A stretch of 64,000 nucleotides of DNA from Patiria pectinifera (lineage: Eukaryota; Echinodermata; Asteroidea; Valvatida; Asterinidae), in assembly GCA_029964075.1 (NCBI GenBank), contig CM057147.1:24697513-24761512 (forward strand), in the 5' to 3' direction. Positions 60,501 to 63,928 of the stretch are shown piece by piece. Both the position numbers and the translations under genes were made by a program. Under the pieces are notes generated by a model, which ran no database searches, was not told the DNA's origin, and saw only the letters and a list, made by a program, of their open reading frames with translations. Within the stretch, counting starts at the first letter, position 1, and each line of letters starts with the position of its first letter.

Positions 60501-63500
60501 TACAGCCCACATGTGTACCACTAAAAACTTGCAATCCAACATGCGCTCATACAGGCTTTATACTTCCGGAGTGGTATATCAACATCAAAACTAAACTCAA
60601 ATTATTCATAAGATGGAATTTTTGAAGTTCAGGAGCTATCTTGTAATTTTCTGCACTCGCAAGTCGCCTGCACTTGAATTTAACTAGCCCCACTACCCAA
60701 AATTGTGTGGGAGTGTGTGGCCTAGTGGTTAGGGTTCGTGACTCATGATCAGGGGGTCCGGGGTTGGAATCCAGCCGCTGGTCATATATTGTGTCCTTGG
60801 GCAAGGCACTTCACCCCCACTTGCCCTCTCCACCCAGGAGTATAATGGGTACCGGCATTAGCTGGGGAGTAACCTGCAATGGACTGGCATCCCATCCAGG
60901 GGGGAGTAGAAATATTCTCAATCGTTTCATGCTACTGAAATCGGAGATAAACGCCGGCCTGATGAGCCACATTGGCTCCGGACAGACTTTAGTTTTTTTT
61001 TACTTAACTACCCAAAATTGTGTCATAAAAAAAGTTTTTTAACCCTTTAGTTACTGAAGCACCCAAGCTGTGCTGCTTGTTACTCACTTATTGATGGCCT
61101 TCATGACCGTAGGTTCAATGGTTGTGGTACTCATACTACAATGTAGCACTCTTTATTTTGTACTTACTACAGCACTGCCTCCGTTTATAAAAAGGAAACT
61201 CGTTCGTTACAAATCAAATGCGACAGTCCTGCCCTTTCAAAGTTTACTTAGTTTCTGTCATCTGTTTCTTGTTCCTTCAGAATTTGATCATCTACCGGTA
61301 TTATAGCATAGGTGTTGGATAAATGAAAACTTAGTTCAGGTCTTGTGGATGAAGGCGTCATGTATGATTACTGTCATATGTTTTGCATGAAGTCAGAATG
61401 GGAATGTCAAATCAGCATTGAGGTTGCATGAACCAAAAAAGGGTGCCGGTGTAGGGTGAATATTCGACTCCATGAAATGTGGACTCATTGGTAGTACTGC
61501 GCACGTGTGAGTACGATACTATGCTATTTTTAGGATCGTTTCGGGAGAGTGAACTGTCACGTGCGAGGGATCAACCAATAGTAGGGAAATAGGGGTCCGA
61601 TTTTCATAGGAGTCAGATTTTTATGTGACACCGGTATCATCCAACATGATGGTGCCATCCTCACAGATTGATAGCTGCATTGAAAGTTGGCTTTACATGT
61701 GCATTAAGTACACATGTAAAGCTGTAATGTCAGGGCTGGATTAAATGTTCCATAGGCCATAGGCACCAGTGTTCCATAGGCCCTACCTTGTCCTAGGCAC
61801 CAGCACCAACTTCACAGCTCTTGTATGAGCGCTGGAGCCTCGCAGTTCATATTGATGCTGAGCTATGCTAAGCCGTACTAAAAAAAGTAAAGGTAAAGGG
61901 GACGAACCTGTGTTCACAGGAACGGAGTGCCCATCTCTCTTTCATAGCGATTGGGCCAGACTCATTATGCTGCTGTGGGGGGATCACCACACCTCCTCCA
62001 CAGCGAGTCTGTTACCTTCCCAGCATTGGATACTGCCGGTACCCATTTAACACCTGGGTTGAGAGGAGTAATTGAGGTAAAGCGCCTTACTCAAGGGCAC
62101 AACACACATGGCCATGGCGGGGCTCGAACCCACAACCTCACGATCATGAATCCTGTGCTCCACCGCTAGACCACACGTGCCCACTAAGCCGTACTAAGCA
62201 AGCCAGGCCAAACTGATAAAGGTACAATGCATTACATGTATTGGGTTCGCTACAATGCAGTCAGCTATGTACCGGTACTAGCTAATTTGAAGCTTTCCCA
62301 AAATGGAAAACTCAGAGAGAGAGATGCTGAAACTTTTCGTATGTCTGCCTGGCTGTGTGTGTTTTATGGCGCACTCGTATTTTCGTAGGCCCTCAAATTT
62401 TTCGTAGGCCCTAGTGTCTACTGAGGCTATTGGATAATGCGGCCCTGCTTGAAGTTACCTCGGATTCCGCCCCCCCCTCGACTTTTTCCGCGATAGCCTT
62501 AAAAAAAACATTTTTCGCGACCCGAGCTGTTATGACTTTTTTAGCCTCGAGCCTTGCGCATCTTTTGATACCAAAAAAATAAAAATCGGACCACAGGTTG
62601 CCGTGCAGCGAGAAATTTTCCGGCACTACGCGCCATGAAAACTGAATTTTCCCATATACGTCGTGTACACAGAGCAGAATTACCATTCGTACATATGAAT
62701 AATTAATTAGCCATAATTCCAAAACCCTTTGACCTATAGTCATGAAATTTCTTGGGTATGTTCATGATGAGTTGCTCTGTGCATGTACCGAGTTTCAAAA
62801 ATTTTCTTCACTGGATGGCCGAGATCTTTCCCCCCCCCCCTTCCGGCTGAGAGATGGTCAAAATAACTCAGCCCTTTTAGGGTTAAGTAAAATGGGAGAC
62901 ATTTGTATAACAATATCGTAAAGTTCTTGACTCAAACGTGTAGCTATTGGTTGGAATACAGGTAATGTAATTGTGCATATCCCATAAAGATATGCAAAGT
63001 GCATGAATAAAGTTCGGCTCAAAACTCTGTCTGCATTTGTTTCTCATTTCCTGCTAGCTTTACAAATCATAGTTTTGTTGGGTTTACAGCTCTGGTTGCC
63101 TGTAAGAAAAATTGCTAAATAGCTAGATTATATGTAGTAGTTTTATTTTATGACTCATCGTGTGCATGTTACCCATTGGAAGAAATATTTGTTTTAATGT
63201 TCTGGCAATGGTGATGGCAACTTCAAATTTTTGTTACATCTCATTCAAATAACACAGATTTCATTCAGTAACAGAGGGTGCATTCATTTTGTTATTACTT
63301 GTTGAAGTCTTTTTGATTGTAAATGTGAAACAAAGGATTTATCAAACCAAAAAAATGATTAAGGCTTTGAAGTTGAAAGAAAATCACAGAAAGAAGGTTT
63401 ACCAAAAACTCTTTACTCTGCAAGTTTAGAAGAAACCTAGACAGGCATTCCCTGGAAAAAAAATACTGAACCCCCAGAAAATCCTCCTTTTTTTTTGGTT

Positions 63501-63928
63501 GGTGTTCAAATATTGTACTTTAACGAAATGGCTTTCCAAAAAAAATAATAATAATAGAAATGTCCATTACTGAACACAAATTTATGATTTTTGTTAGTCA
63601 TTTCAGCAACAAGACCAAAACAAATTTAACTCCAAGCTTTCCGTATTAGTCAAAACAGTCAAGGCGTCATGACACCAAAAACTATAAAAAGTAAGAATTT
63701 ATCTTTCTTTATGATATATGATTTAACATCTCAGTATCGTGGTTTGTTTTATCGACAGTCGCCATGTCCAGTGTTCGGATGCCGGATGCCGAGAGCTCAA
63801 GCAGCCGAGCCGCTGACTTGTCAGGCAGTGAGGTACAAGGAATCAACTTGATACGAAGACAGTTCTACGCTCTGATGGTCAAACGATTCCATCACTTCCG
63901 ACGTAGCAAGAAAGGCTTCTTTGCACAG
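18527..63928 (+). CDS. abca1-like: ABCA-family lipid transporter (ABCA1/2/4/7 group), partial at 3' end
   Basis: Full-size ABC transporter gene, of which 32 coding exons (5085 bp, 1695 codons) lie in the window with unbroken phase and GT-AG junctions. Family members export or flip phospholipids and sterols at the plasma or vesicle membrane. Order: N-terminal QLKLLCWKN and TM1 (residues ~23-42), extracellular domain 1 (~45-778), TM2-6 (~780-990), nucleotide-binding domain 1 (~1050-1300), regulatory linker, and the conserved [10 protein letters not shown] entry to the second half. NBD1 has Walker A GHNGAGKT (1088-1095), Q-loop CPQHN, signature LSGGM (1187-1191), Walker B VILDEP (1208-1213) and H-loop His1243, so it looks catalytically competent. 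The protein is longer than human ABCA1 at this point because of a duplicated extracellular exon pair and a long linker. The second half is outside the window. Confidence 0.93.
18775..18947. mobile_element. hAT-like MITE fragment in intron 1
   Basis: A G run (18779-18790), a T/A-rich middle and ggggggtccatggcccctg plus a C run ending cgatccgcc. These are reverse-oriented words of the 8930-9213 family. The ends are incomplete. Confidence 0.55.
18990..19205. repeat. ~100 bp tandem repeat leading into the exon 2 acceptor
   Basis: Two copies (from about 18996 and 19095) plus the start of a third at about 19193. Each starts ttctcattttt-t-ag and ends ggattgaagattgaagtt. Because each copy starts with a pyrimidine tract and AG (19010 and 19110), two decoy acceptors precede the real one at 19211. 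Confidence 0.8.
19212..19305 (+). CDS. ABCA exon 2: TM1
   Basis: 94 bp, matching the vertebrate exon size. Encodes [20 protein letters not shown] then [11 protein letters not shown], i.e. the first membrane helix and the start of the extracellular domain. Acceptor cccgttcag, donor gtaagt, exit phase 1. Confidence 0.92.
19890..20110 (-). repeat. tRNA-derived repeat, minus orientation
   Basis: On the minus strand there is an A-box-like tggtcgagtgg and a B-box-like gggttcgagtc (read as gactcgaaccc on the plus strand at 19970-19980). It is the same tRNA-like unit as at 20385 and 54590, but more diverged. Tails contain the word attccatcttataa. Confidence 0.65.
20155..20535. mobile_element. Inverted-repeat element carrying tRNA-like sequence (copy 1)
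   Basis: About 48 bp at 20156-20204 is the near-perfect reverse complement of 20486-20534 (ggttttgcccttcac, then a tttaaacactgtatactca core). Inside are a degraded minus-strand tRNA-like piece (20250-20292) and a good plus-strand one (20389-20460). Confidence 0.75.
20389..20460 (+). repeat. tRNA-like fold (SINE head or pseudo-tRNA)
   Basis: D-arm gtc/gac, anticodon stem tctgc/gcagg with an 8-base loop, and T-arm gtggg/cccac around ttcaagt. Acceptor-like ctcgg pairs with ccgag. The oversized anticodon loop argues against a working tRNA gene; the A and B boxes would still suit RNA polymerase III. Confidence 0.6.
21007..21373. mobile_element. TTAGGCC-ended MITE in intron 2 (derivative)
   Basis: Left end cttaggcc plus an A run, then agtctccggtttctggtat. 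The interior words ccaaactcactggtttgac and gatggggttatgatcgag are shared with the copies at 27090 and 56771. The right half after about 21196 has been replaced, although ggcctaag occurs at 21366. Confidence 0.65.
21374..21566. repeat. Dispersed repeat, also at 34860
   Basis: Shares order and words (gaaggaggtggg, aagatggcagatgg, ttggttggaaacaa, aaagacaat) with 34860-35085. No ends or coding identified. Confidence 0.55.
21568..22104. mobile_element. TTAAAGGG-ended element, copy 1
   Basis: Begins ttaaagggaatgtacaatg and ends tgcaaatgttgtattttccc plus tttaa, so the ends are inverted repeats. The interior keeps the tctggttccctgactccac and ggaaccagtctagctg words of the family and a short palindrome cggtggttggccgaccaccg near 21918. 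Sits in intron 2. Confidence 0.8.
22105..23386. other. Intron 2 DNA without recognised features
   Basis: AT-rich with acatgta and ccggtac words; no exon-like frame, RNA gene or clear transposon end. Confidence 0.4.
23387..23929. mobile_element. TTAAAGGG-ended element, copy 2
   Basis: Ends ttaaagggacat and ttccctttaa. The interior has paired words ctggttccctgactcc and agggaaccagtctagctgg, plus the central palindrome ccaacgctggtcagc/gaccagcgttgg near 23739-23766. Confidence 0.85.
23930..24480. other. Intron 2 DNA without recognised features
   Basis: AT-rich single-copy-looking DNA; short frames only. Confidence 0.4.
24482..24533. repeat. 15 bp minisatellite forming the exon 3 acceptor tract
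   Basis: About three and a half copies of a ttgattggtttcatt unit run straight into the tcag acceptor. The polypyrimidine tract of this splice site is made of repeat units. Confidence 0.85.
24535..24676 (+). CDS. ABCA exon 3: start of extracellular domain 1
   Basis: 142 bp, the same size as the vertebrate exon. Encodes [20 protein letters not shown] then [12 protein letters not shown]; the CHF..KA.PS.G.LP pattern and two later cysteines match ABCA1. Donor gtaagt; phase 1 in, 2 out. Confidence 0.93.
24774..25674. mobile_element. TTAGGCC-ended element with a different core, ~0.9 kb
   Basis: Left end taaggcc plus an A run, then tagttctgcttccg; right end cggaagcagaacta, T run, ggccta. Inner paired word aaaatagggtcggtcgg occurs at both ends. 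The outer tip is shared with the 27090/56771 family, but the inner terminal repeat and interior differ. No transposase seen. Confidence 0.75.
25675..27088. other. Intron 3 DNA
   Basis: Mostly unremarkable. A loose inverted pair (gtgatgtcatttcagg near 26621 and cctgaaatgacat near 26824) may bound a ~0.2 kb MITE. The word catattcatgagcatattcatgagc near 26590-26614 is a short tandem duplication. Confidence 0.35.
27090..27463. mobile_element. TTAGGCC-ended MITE in intron 3
   Basis: Ends gcc-A run-gtctctggtttctggtat and taccagaaaccagagac-T run-ggcctaa are inverted repeats of about 35 bp. The interior matches 56771-57154, which is inverted relative to it. Confidence 0.8.
27592..27740 (+). CDS. ABCA exon 4: extracellular domain 1
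   Basis: 149 bp, phase 2 in and 1 out. Encodes [20 protein letters not shown] then [20 protein letters not shown], a helical segment with one N-glycosylation site (NKT), corresponding to vertebrate exon 5 or 4. Acceptor ctcatccag, donor gtaagt. Confidence 0.88.
28252..28790. mobile_element. TTAAAGGG-ended element, copy 3
   Basis: Left end ttaaagggaatgttcaac; interior in the opposite order to copy 2 (gtgaatgacagtctaa, aatgctggtcagccgac, ggagtcagggaaccagac). The right terminus is lost near 28790 (agcaaaagcaaatgttg then unrelated). Confidence 0.75.
29690..30005. repeat. Dispersed repeat, also at 49160
   Basis: Shares the series ggacattccgtt, atttatcgac, gagaaaaaggcct, tatctgaaaat, cacttccg/cacccccattcg, acttgtgc with 49160-49480 over about 300 bp. 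Ends not defined. Confidence 0.6.
30905..31185 (+). mobile_element. 3' remnant of a non-LTR retrotransposon
   Basis: One frame reads [20 protein letters not shown] followed, after small disruptions, by DRWNGAIF. The pattern LPSNL.S.....F...LKTHL plus a final W/ALY block is the usual C-terminus of LINE ORF2 (CR1/L2/jockey-type). Frames upstream are destroyed, so it is a 5'-truncated dead copy in intron 4. Confidence 0.6.
31796..31925. repeat. Simple-repeat block (aac)n and (aaat)n
   Basis: CAA/AAC trinucleotides followed by ATAA/ACAA tetranucleotides, possibly the A-rich tail of a decayed retroelement. Confidence 0.8.
32933..33457. mobile_element. TTAAAGGG-ended element, copy 4
   Basis: Ends ttaaagggaagatacaac and gttgcacattccctttaa; central palindrome cgctggttggccgaccagcg-like near 33097-33117. 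Same orientation as copy 3. Confidence 0.85.
34278..34728. mobile_element. TTAAAGGG-ended element, copy 5
   Basis: Ends ttaaagggaatatacatc and gttgtattttccctttaa. Very close to copy 2 but lacks an internal ~90 bp segment after tctggttccctgg (34436-34447). Central palindrome near 34538-34563. Confidence 0.85.
34860..35085. repeat. Dispersed repeat, partner of 21374
   Basis: Contains gtgaaggaggcggg, agacagcagatggt and ttgttggaaacaac in the same order as 21374-21566. Confidence 0.55.
35513..35637 (+). CDS. ABCA exon 5: extracellular module, copy 1a
   Basis: 125 bp, phase 1 in and 0 out. Encodes [20 protein letters not shown] then [20 protein letters not shown]. Corresponds to vertebrate ABCA1 residues F.VDNETFSGFL...LSLP. 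Same length and phases as exon 8. Acceptor tctacggcag, donor gtgagg. Confidence 0.9.
36211..36408 (+). CDS. ABCA exon 6: extracellular module, copy 1b
   Basis: 198 bp, phase 0/0. Encodes a segment from [15 protein letters not shown] to [13 protein letters not shown] with two cysteines (positions 15 and 40 of the exon). Same length, phases and Cys positions as exon 9. ABCA4 has a single exon of the same size here. Confidence 0.92.
36760..36850 (+). repeat. tRNA-derived SINE fragment
   Basis: Carries ctgtggtccagtggttatgg (A-box-like) and gtaggtttgaactttg (degenerate B box) at the spacing expected of a tRNA head. Confidence 0.45.
37307..37391 (+). CDS. ABCA exon 7: spacer between duplicated modules
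   Basis: 85 bp, phase 0 in and 1 out. Encodes [20 protein letters not shown] then SDGLLQGS. No close vertebrate counterpart is obvious to me; it links the two extracellular modules. Acceptor tcttggacag, donor gtaaaa. Confidence 0.8.
37434..37578. repeat. 89 bp direct duplication in intron 7
   Basis: ggtctgctctgtcaaaatga occurs at about 37435 and 37524, each followed by ggattaaatcaac-like and gctgtggttta words. Confidence 0.75.
37650..37774 (+). CDS. ABCA exon 8: extracellular module, copy 2a
   Basis: 125 bp, phase 1/0. Encodes [20 protein letters not shown] then [20 protein letters not shown]. Shares the ungapped pattern LS.A......I.NS with exon 5. N-glycosylation site NKT. Acceptor ttttttcag, donor gtatgt. 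Confidence 0.9.
37868..38065 (+). CDS. ABCA exon 9: extracellular module, copy 2b
   Basis: 198 bp, phase 0/0. Encodes [15 protein letters not shown]...[17 protein letters not shown]. Aligns without gaps to exon 6, including both cysteines, LCN and D46. Acceptor gccttgcag, donor gtaagt. Confidence 0.92.
38628..38800. repeat. Minisatellite, ~19 bp gctaagcagatatttttt unit
   Basis: About eight units with variable T-run length in intron 9. The single unit word also occurs at 36450-36480, so the array probably grew from a dispersed MITE that carries it. Confidence 0.85.
38949..39017 (+). CDS. ABCA exon 10
   Basis: 69 bp, phase 0/0. Encodes [20 protein letters not shown] then GNE. Occupies the place of the 90-93 bp vertebrate exon 7 or 8. 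Acceptor cctctgcag, donor gtaaca. Confidence 0.88.
39232..39505 (-). mobile_element. tRNA-derived SINE, family 2
   Basis: The minus strand reads a tRNA-like head (ggtttgtgactcatgatcag, ggggttcaaatccag), then gtccttgagcaagcaatt, cccaggagtataaa and ggcattagctgggg. Same body as 60705-60995. Confidence 0.75.
39544..39784 (+). CDS. ABCA exon 11
   Basis: 241 bp, exactly the vertebrate ABCA1/ABCA4 exon size. Encodes [20 protein letters not shown] ... [16 protein letters not shown]. The VCG motif aligns with IVCGHPEGG of ABCA1. The Ser-rich end replaces the GNGTEEDAE region. Phase 0 in, 1 out. Confidence 0.93.
40275..40408 (+). CDS. ABCA exon 12
   Basis: 134 bp, phase 1/0. Encodes [20 protein letters not shown] then [20 protein letters not shown]; the KP...G.ILYTPDT.AT block is strongly conserved in ABCA1 and ABCA4. 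Donor gtatag is weak. Confidence 0.94.
40445..40490. repeat. Three tandem gggcgtggctagca units
   Basis: A short local amplification at the tip of what looks like a hAT-like or similar G-rich scar; followed at about 40631 by tcatcggatttgaacagcg, a word also present near 13651. Confidence 0.7.
41208..41324 (+). CDS. ABCA exon 13
   Basis: 117 bp, identical in size to vertebrate exon 11 or 10. Encodes [20 protein letters not shown] then [19 protein letters not shown]. Phase 0/0; N-glycosylation site NLT. Confidence 0.93.
41650..42085 (-). mobile_element. Two tandem tRNA-derived SINEs, family 1
   Basis: 41650-41907 and 41918-42085. Minus-strand B box gggttcgaatcccgc (seen as gcgggattcgaacccggg), with the body ccacggaatcagg and ggaggaaaagcc. 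The second copy is shorter and more diverged (gggattcgaacccggg at 42010). Confidence 0.75.
42150..42350 (+). CDS. ABCA exon 14
   Basis: 201 bp (198 in vertebrates), phase 0/0. Encodes [20 protein letters not shown] ... [19 protein letters not shown] end ([17 protein letters not shown]). Acceptor gatctgtag, donor gtaagc. Confidence 0.92.
42545..43265. repeat. ~0.7 kb minisatellite of cttgtgattga units
   Basis: About 60 imperfect 9-12 bp units (cttgtgattga, cttgtgatga, cttgtgattt) fill the 3' half of intron 14 and end about 15 bp before the exon 15 acceptor. Many units contain ttgac, a match to the branch-point consensus ytnay. A stray fragment lies at 43718-43744. Confidence 0.92.
43280..43373 (+). 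CDS. ABCA exon 15
   Basis: 94 bp, phase 0 in, 1 out. Encodes [20 protein letters not shown] then [16 protein letters not shown] and FWAG align with ABCA1. Exons 15 plus 16 (212 bp) replace one 206 bp vertebrate exon, so an extra intron is present here. Confidence 0.92.
43937..44054 (+). CDS. ABCA exon 16
   Basis: 118 bp, phase 1/2. Encodes [20 protein letters not shown] then [18 protein letters not shown]; the P.HV.Y..RMD block is conserved in the family. Donor gtaagt. Confidence 0.93.
44171..44318. mobile_element. 148 bp MITE with tatccggttcg ends
   Basis: Left end tatccggttcgctagt and right end actaacgaaccggata are inverted repeats with one mismatch. Non-coding, in intron 16. Confidence 0.7.
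44752..45035 (+). mobile_element. tRNA-derived SINE, family 1
   Basis: tRNA head with gtcaggttggtgtagc and B box gggttcgaatcccgc, then a body with ttccgtgggttttcctc and cctcccac, and an aatcaaatcaaatcaaa tail. The most complete copy in the window; close to 51486-51731. Confidence 0.8.
45411..45678. mobile_element. GGGCCC-ended MITE next to exon 17
   Basis: Left end gggcccaatttcatagcgct then gcttaacag, and right end ctgttaagcagcgctatgaa then atagggccc, are inverted repeats of about 29 bp with one mismatch. The element ends 35 bp before the exon 17 acceptor. Confidence 0.85.
45714..45893 (+). CDS. ABCA exon 17: end of extracellular domain 1
   Basis: 180 bp (177 in vertebrates), phase 2/2. Encodes [20 protein letters not shown] ... 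[18 protein letters not shown]....Y..GGF.YLQD and PYPCY are family hallmarks. Confidence 0.95.
46410..46632 (+). CDS. ABCA exon 18: TM2, coupling helix, TM3
   Basis: 223 bp, exactly the vertebrate size; phase 2/0. Encodes helix [20 protein letters not shown], the conserved [20 protein letters not shown] cytosolic segment, and helix [20 protein letters not shown]. Donor gtgggg is weak. Confidence 0.96.
46697..47080. repeat. ~142 bp tandem repeat, 2.7 copies
   Basis: Units start gagtagggatacaatttaca at about 46697, 46802 and 46944 and contain aagtgttctgggggattttc and aaactgctggtaaaa. The first copy lacks about 37 bp. In intron 18. Confidence 0.85.
47739..47960 (+). CDS. ABCA exon 19: TM4 and TM5
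   Basis: 222 bp, the vertebrate size; phase 0/0. Encodes [20 protein letters not shown], then [32 protein letters not shown] is a family signature. Acceptor tctgctag, donor gtgagc. Confidence 0.96.
48012..48508 (-). repeat. 248 bp tandem duplication containing a tRNA-like head
   Basis: 48012-48259 and 48260-48508 are near-identical units from tgttgtctgga to cgatcataa. The minus strand has gtgcagactcac- and gtgggttcaagtcc-type boxes, so the unit carries a SINE related to the 54590 tRNA-like sequence. The first copy has a damaged B box (gatcaagtcc on the minus strand). Confidence 0.8.
48566..48773 (+). CDS. ABCA exon 20: TM6
   Basis: 208 bp (205 in vertebrates), phase 0/1. Encodes [20 protein letters not shown] ... 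[27 protein letters not shown]....YFALFE and [10 protein letters not shown] are diagnostic of full-length ABCA proteins. Confidence 0.96.
49160..49480. repeat. Dispersed repeat, partner of 29690
   Basis: About 300 bp of shared word order with 29690-30005; in intron 20. No coding. Confidence 0.6.
49758..49883 (+). CDS. ABCA exon 21
   Basis: 126 bp (114 in ABCA1), phase 1/1. Encodes [40 protein letters not shown]...SYW is the conserved post-TM6 segment leading to NBD1. Confidence 0.94.
50147..50324 (+). CDS. ABCA exon 22: NBD1 start, Walker A
   Basis: 178 bp (172 in ABCA1), phase 1/2. Encodes [20 protein letters not shown] and [20 protein letters not shown]. Walker A GHNGAGKT with invariant Lys1094 is intact. 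Confidence 0.97.
50493..50624 (+). CDS. ABCA exon 23: NBD1, Q-loop
   Basis: 132 bp, exactly the vertebrate size; phase 2/2. Encodes [20 protein letters not shown] ... [13 protein letters not shown] with the Q-loop Gln in CPQHN. Confidence 0.97.
50625..51319. other. Intron 23, nothing recognised
   Basis: AT-rich, with a short ttcattcattctttatt word (50718-50734) of the sort that ends some retroelements. No frames of interest. Confidence 0.4.
51320..51459 (+). CDS. ABCA exon 24: NBD1 helical subdomain
   Basis: 140 bp, phase 2/1. Encodes [20 protein letters not shown] ... MTANLS. The LSGGM signature is split by the intron between S1188 and G1189. Donor gtattt is weak. Confidence 0.96.
51486..51731 (-). 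mobile_element. tRNA-derived SINE, family 1
   Basis: Reverse complement of the 44752-45035 type: ccacggaatcaggtaggg, gcgggattcgaacccggg and tcacagcggtggaaggcg in the same spacing. It starts only 27 bp after the exon 24 donor. Confidence 0.8.
52070..52207 (+). CDS. ABCA exon 25: signature and Walker B
   Basis: 138 bp, the vertebrate size; phase 1/1. Encodes [18 protein letters not shown] then [20 protein letters not shown]. Walker B Asp1211 and catalytic Glu1212 are present. Confidence 0.97.
52507..52754. repeat. 62 bp tandem repeat, four copies
   Basis: Units start ctggttcctggtccctac at 52507, 52569, 52631 and 52693. Each contains the inverted pair ctggttcctg and caggaaccag about 35 bp apart, so each unit can fold into a hairpin. 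In intron 25. Confidence 0.92.
53070..53410 (+). CDS. ABCA exon 26: H-loop and NBD1 C-terminal part
   Basis: 341 bp, phase 1/0; the vertebrate exon is about 221 bp, so roughly 40 residues are added. Encodes [20 protein letters not shown] then [29 protein letters not shown], followed by a divergent acidic, Pro-containing tail. H-loop His1243 is intact. Confidence 0.95.
54175..54247 (+). CDS. ABCA exon 27: linker
   Basis: 73 bp, exactly the ABCA1 exon 23 size; phase 0/1. Encodes [20 protein letters not shown] then VDIP, an acidic then basic linker segment. Confidence 0.88.
54472..54740. mobile_element. Inverted-repeat element carrying a tRNA-like unit (copy 2)
   Basis: 54472-54495 and 54717-54740 are perfect 24 bp reverse complements. 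Between them lies a plus-strand tRNA-like sequence (54590-54661). Same family as 20155-20535. Its right end is 56 bp before the exon 28 acceptor. Confidence 0.8.
54590..54661 (+). repeat. tRNA-like fold (SINE head or pseudo-tRNA)
   Basis: A box tggtcgagtgg, B box gggttcgagtcc, T-stem gtggg/cccac, anticodon stem tctgc/gcagg with an 8-base loop, acceptor-like ctcgg/ccgag, then a T run. A Pol III transcript is plausible; decoding function is unlikely. Confidence 0.6.
54797..55014 (+). CDS. ABCA exon 28: conserved post-NBD1 segment
   Basis: 218 bp (203 in ABCA1), phase 1/0. Encodes [28 protein letters not shown] ... [10 protein letters not shown]. The ELSYILP and GIS.T.LEE motifs match the ABCA regulatory domain. 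Confidence 0.95.
55321..55462. repeat. 71 bp direct duplication in intron 28
   Basis: atccacgcacaatttgaggt starts at 55321 and 55392; both copies continue through gcatttggtcatgtggtgaa-type sequence with few differences. Confidence 0.88.
55824..56031 (+). CDS. ABCA exon 29: basic, Ser-rich linker
   Basis: 208 bp, phase 0/1. Begins [16 protein letters not shown], continuing the LEE-(I/V)FL motif, then runs into [24 protein letters not shown], a cluster of basic-x-x-Ser sites suited to PKA-type kinases. Donor gtgggt. Confidence 0.88.
56032..56770. other. Intron 29, left part, nothing recognised
   Basis: Contains a local inverted pair (ctttagaaaagctcc near 56480 and ggctcctaaagagc near 56540) and one fragment resembling the 42545 region (catttgaatagcttgtgac at 56670). 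No coding. Confidence 0.4.
56771..57154. mobile_element. TTAGGCC-ended MITE in intron 29
   Basis: Ends aaggcc-A run-gtctccggtttctggtat and ataccagaaaccggagac-T run-ggcctaa; the inverted repeats are about 37 bp. The most intact copy; inverted relative to 27090. Confidence 0.85.
57164..57822. mobile_element. pogo-like non-autonomous element, 659 bp
   Basis: Left end cagtggaatgttgctatacc then gaaca; right end, reverse-complemented, caggggaacgccgctttaac then gaaca. These 25 bp imperfect ends are flanked by TA on both sides (57162-57163, 57823-57824). The cag...gctataacgaaca end type is that of pogo/Tigger elements. No transposase. It begins 10 bp after the previous MITE. Confidence 0.8.
57913..58200 (+). 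CDS. ABCA exon 30: Gln-rich linker with QNP repeat
   Basis: 288 bp, phase 1/1. Encodes an acidic part, a short repeat [20 protein letters not shown], and a basic part [20 protein letters not shown] with three RQxS sites. Low-complexity linker without vertebrate counterpart known to me. The acceptor tactttaacag and donor gtgagt are good. Confidence 0.85.
58892..59396. mobile_element. TTAAAGGG-ended element, copy 6
   Basis: Ends ttaaagggaatgtacaac and gttgtatcttccctttaa. Central palindrome aacactggtcggccgaccag-type near 59213-59240. It ends 62 bp before exon 31. Confidence 0.85.
59459..59542 (+). CDS. ABCA exon 31: candidate cassette exon
   Basis: 84 bp, phase 1/1, acceptor ttgcctttcag and donor gtatcg. 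Encodes [20 protein letters not shown] then TFHAVPTE. Being symmetric, it can be skipped without shifting the frame, since exons 30 and 32 also join in phase. Expression is unproven; it could be a false exon. Confidence 0.55.
59720..60055. repeat. Purine-rich (tttgaaa)n-type minisatellite
   Basis: Repeated gaaatttgaaat words with drift, in intron 31; a near-perfect 60 bp duplication around ttttgctttcgtaattggaa lies at 59803-59835. Chance ORFs on the minus strand are not genes. Confidence 0.8.
60056..60700. other. Intron 31, nothing recognised
   Basis: AT-rich with short homopolymers; no supportable exon or element. Confidence 0.4.
60705..60995 (+). mobile_element. tRNA-derived SINE, family 2
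   Basis: tRNA head tggcctagtggttagggttc and ggggttggaatccag, then gtccttgggcaaggcacttc, cccaggagtataatggg, ggcattagctggggagtaac and catcccatccagggg. Same family as 39232-39505 in the other orientation. Confidence 0.8.
61000..61925. other. Intron 31, nothing recognised
   Basis: Contains a 61070-61306 frame with hydrophobic residues, but no splice sites in phase or family motif support it. The acatgt-rich inverted word near 61692-61720 (tacatgtgcatt/acacatgta) is minor. Confidence 0.4.
61930..62190 (-). mobile_element. tRNA-derived SINE, family 2-like
   Basis: The minus strand has a tRNA head (tggtctagcggtggagcaca, gggttcgagccccgcc) followed by gcccttgagtaaggcgcttt and cccaggtgttaaatgg. Same architecture as 60705 but clearly diverged. 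Confidence 0.75.
62191..63758. other. Intron 31, right part, nothing recognised
   Basis: AT-rich with C runs at 62828-62838 and a short gccctcaaatttttcgtaggccct duplication near 62388-62412. No exon fits between exons 31 and 32. Confidence 0.4.
63759..63928 (+). CDS. ABCA exon 32: entry to the second half (TMD2)
   Basis: 170 bp, phase 1/0. Encodes [20 protein letters not shown] ... [27 protein letters not shown]. The Q..AL..KR....RS.KGFFAQ motif precedes TM7 in ABCA1. Donor gtcagt. The next exon lies outside the window, so the gene is cut off here. Confidence 0.95.

Noticed and set aside
61070..61306. Hydrophobic 78-residue ORF in intron 31
   Set aside because: It could pass for a membrane segment, but it has no in-phase splice sites and does not match the ABCA order at this point (linker before TM7).
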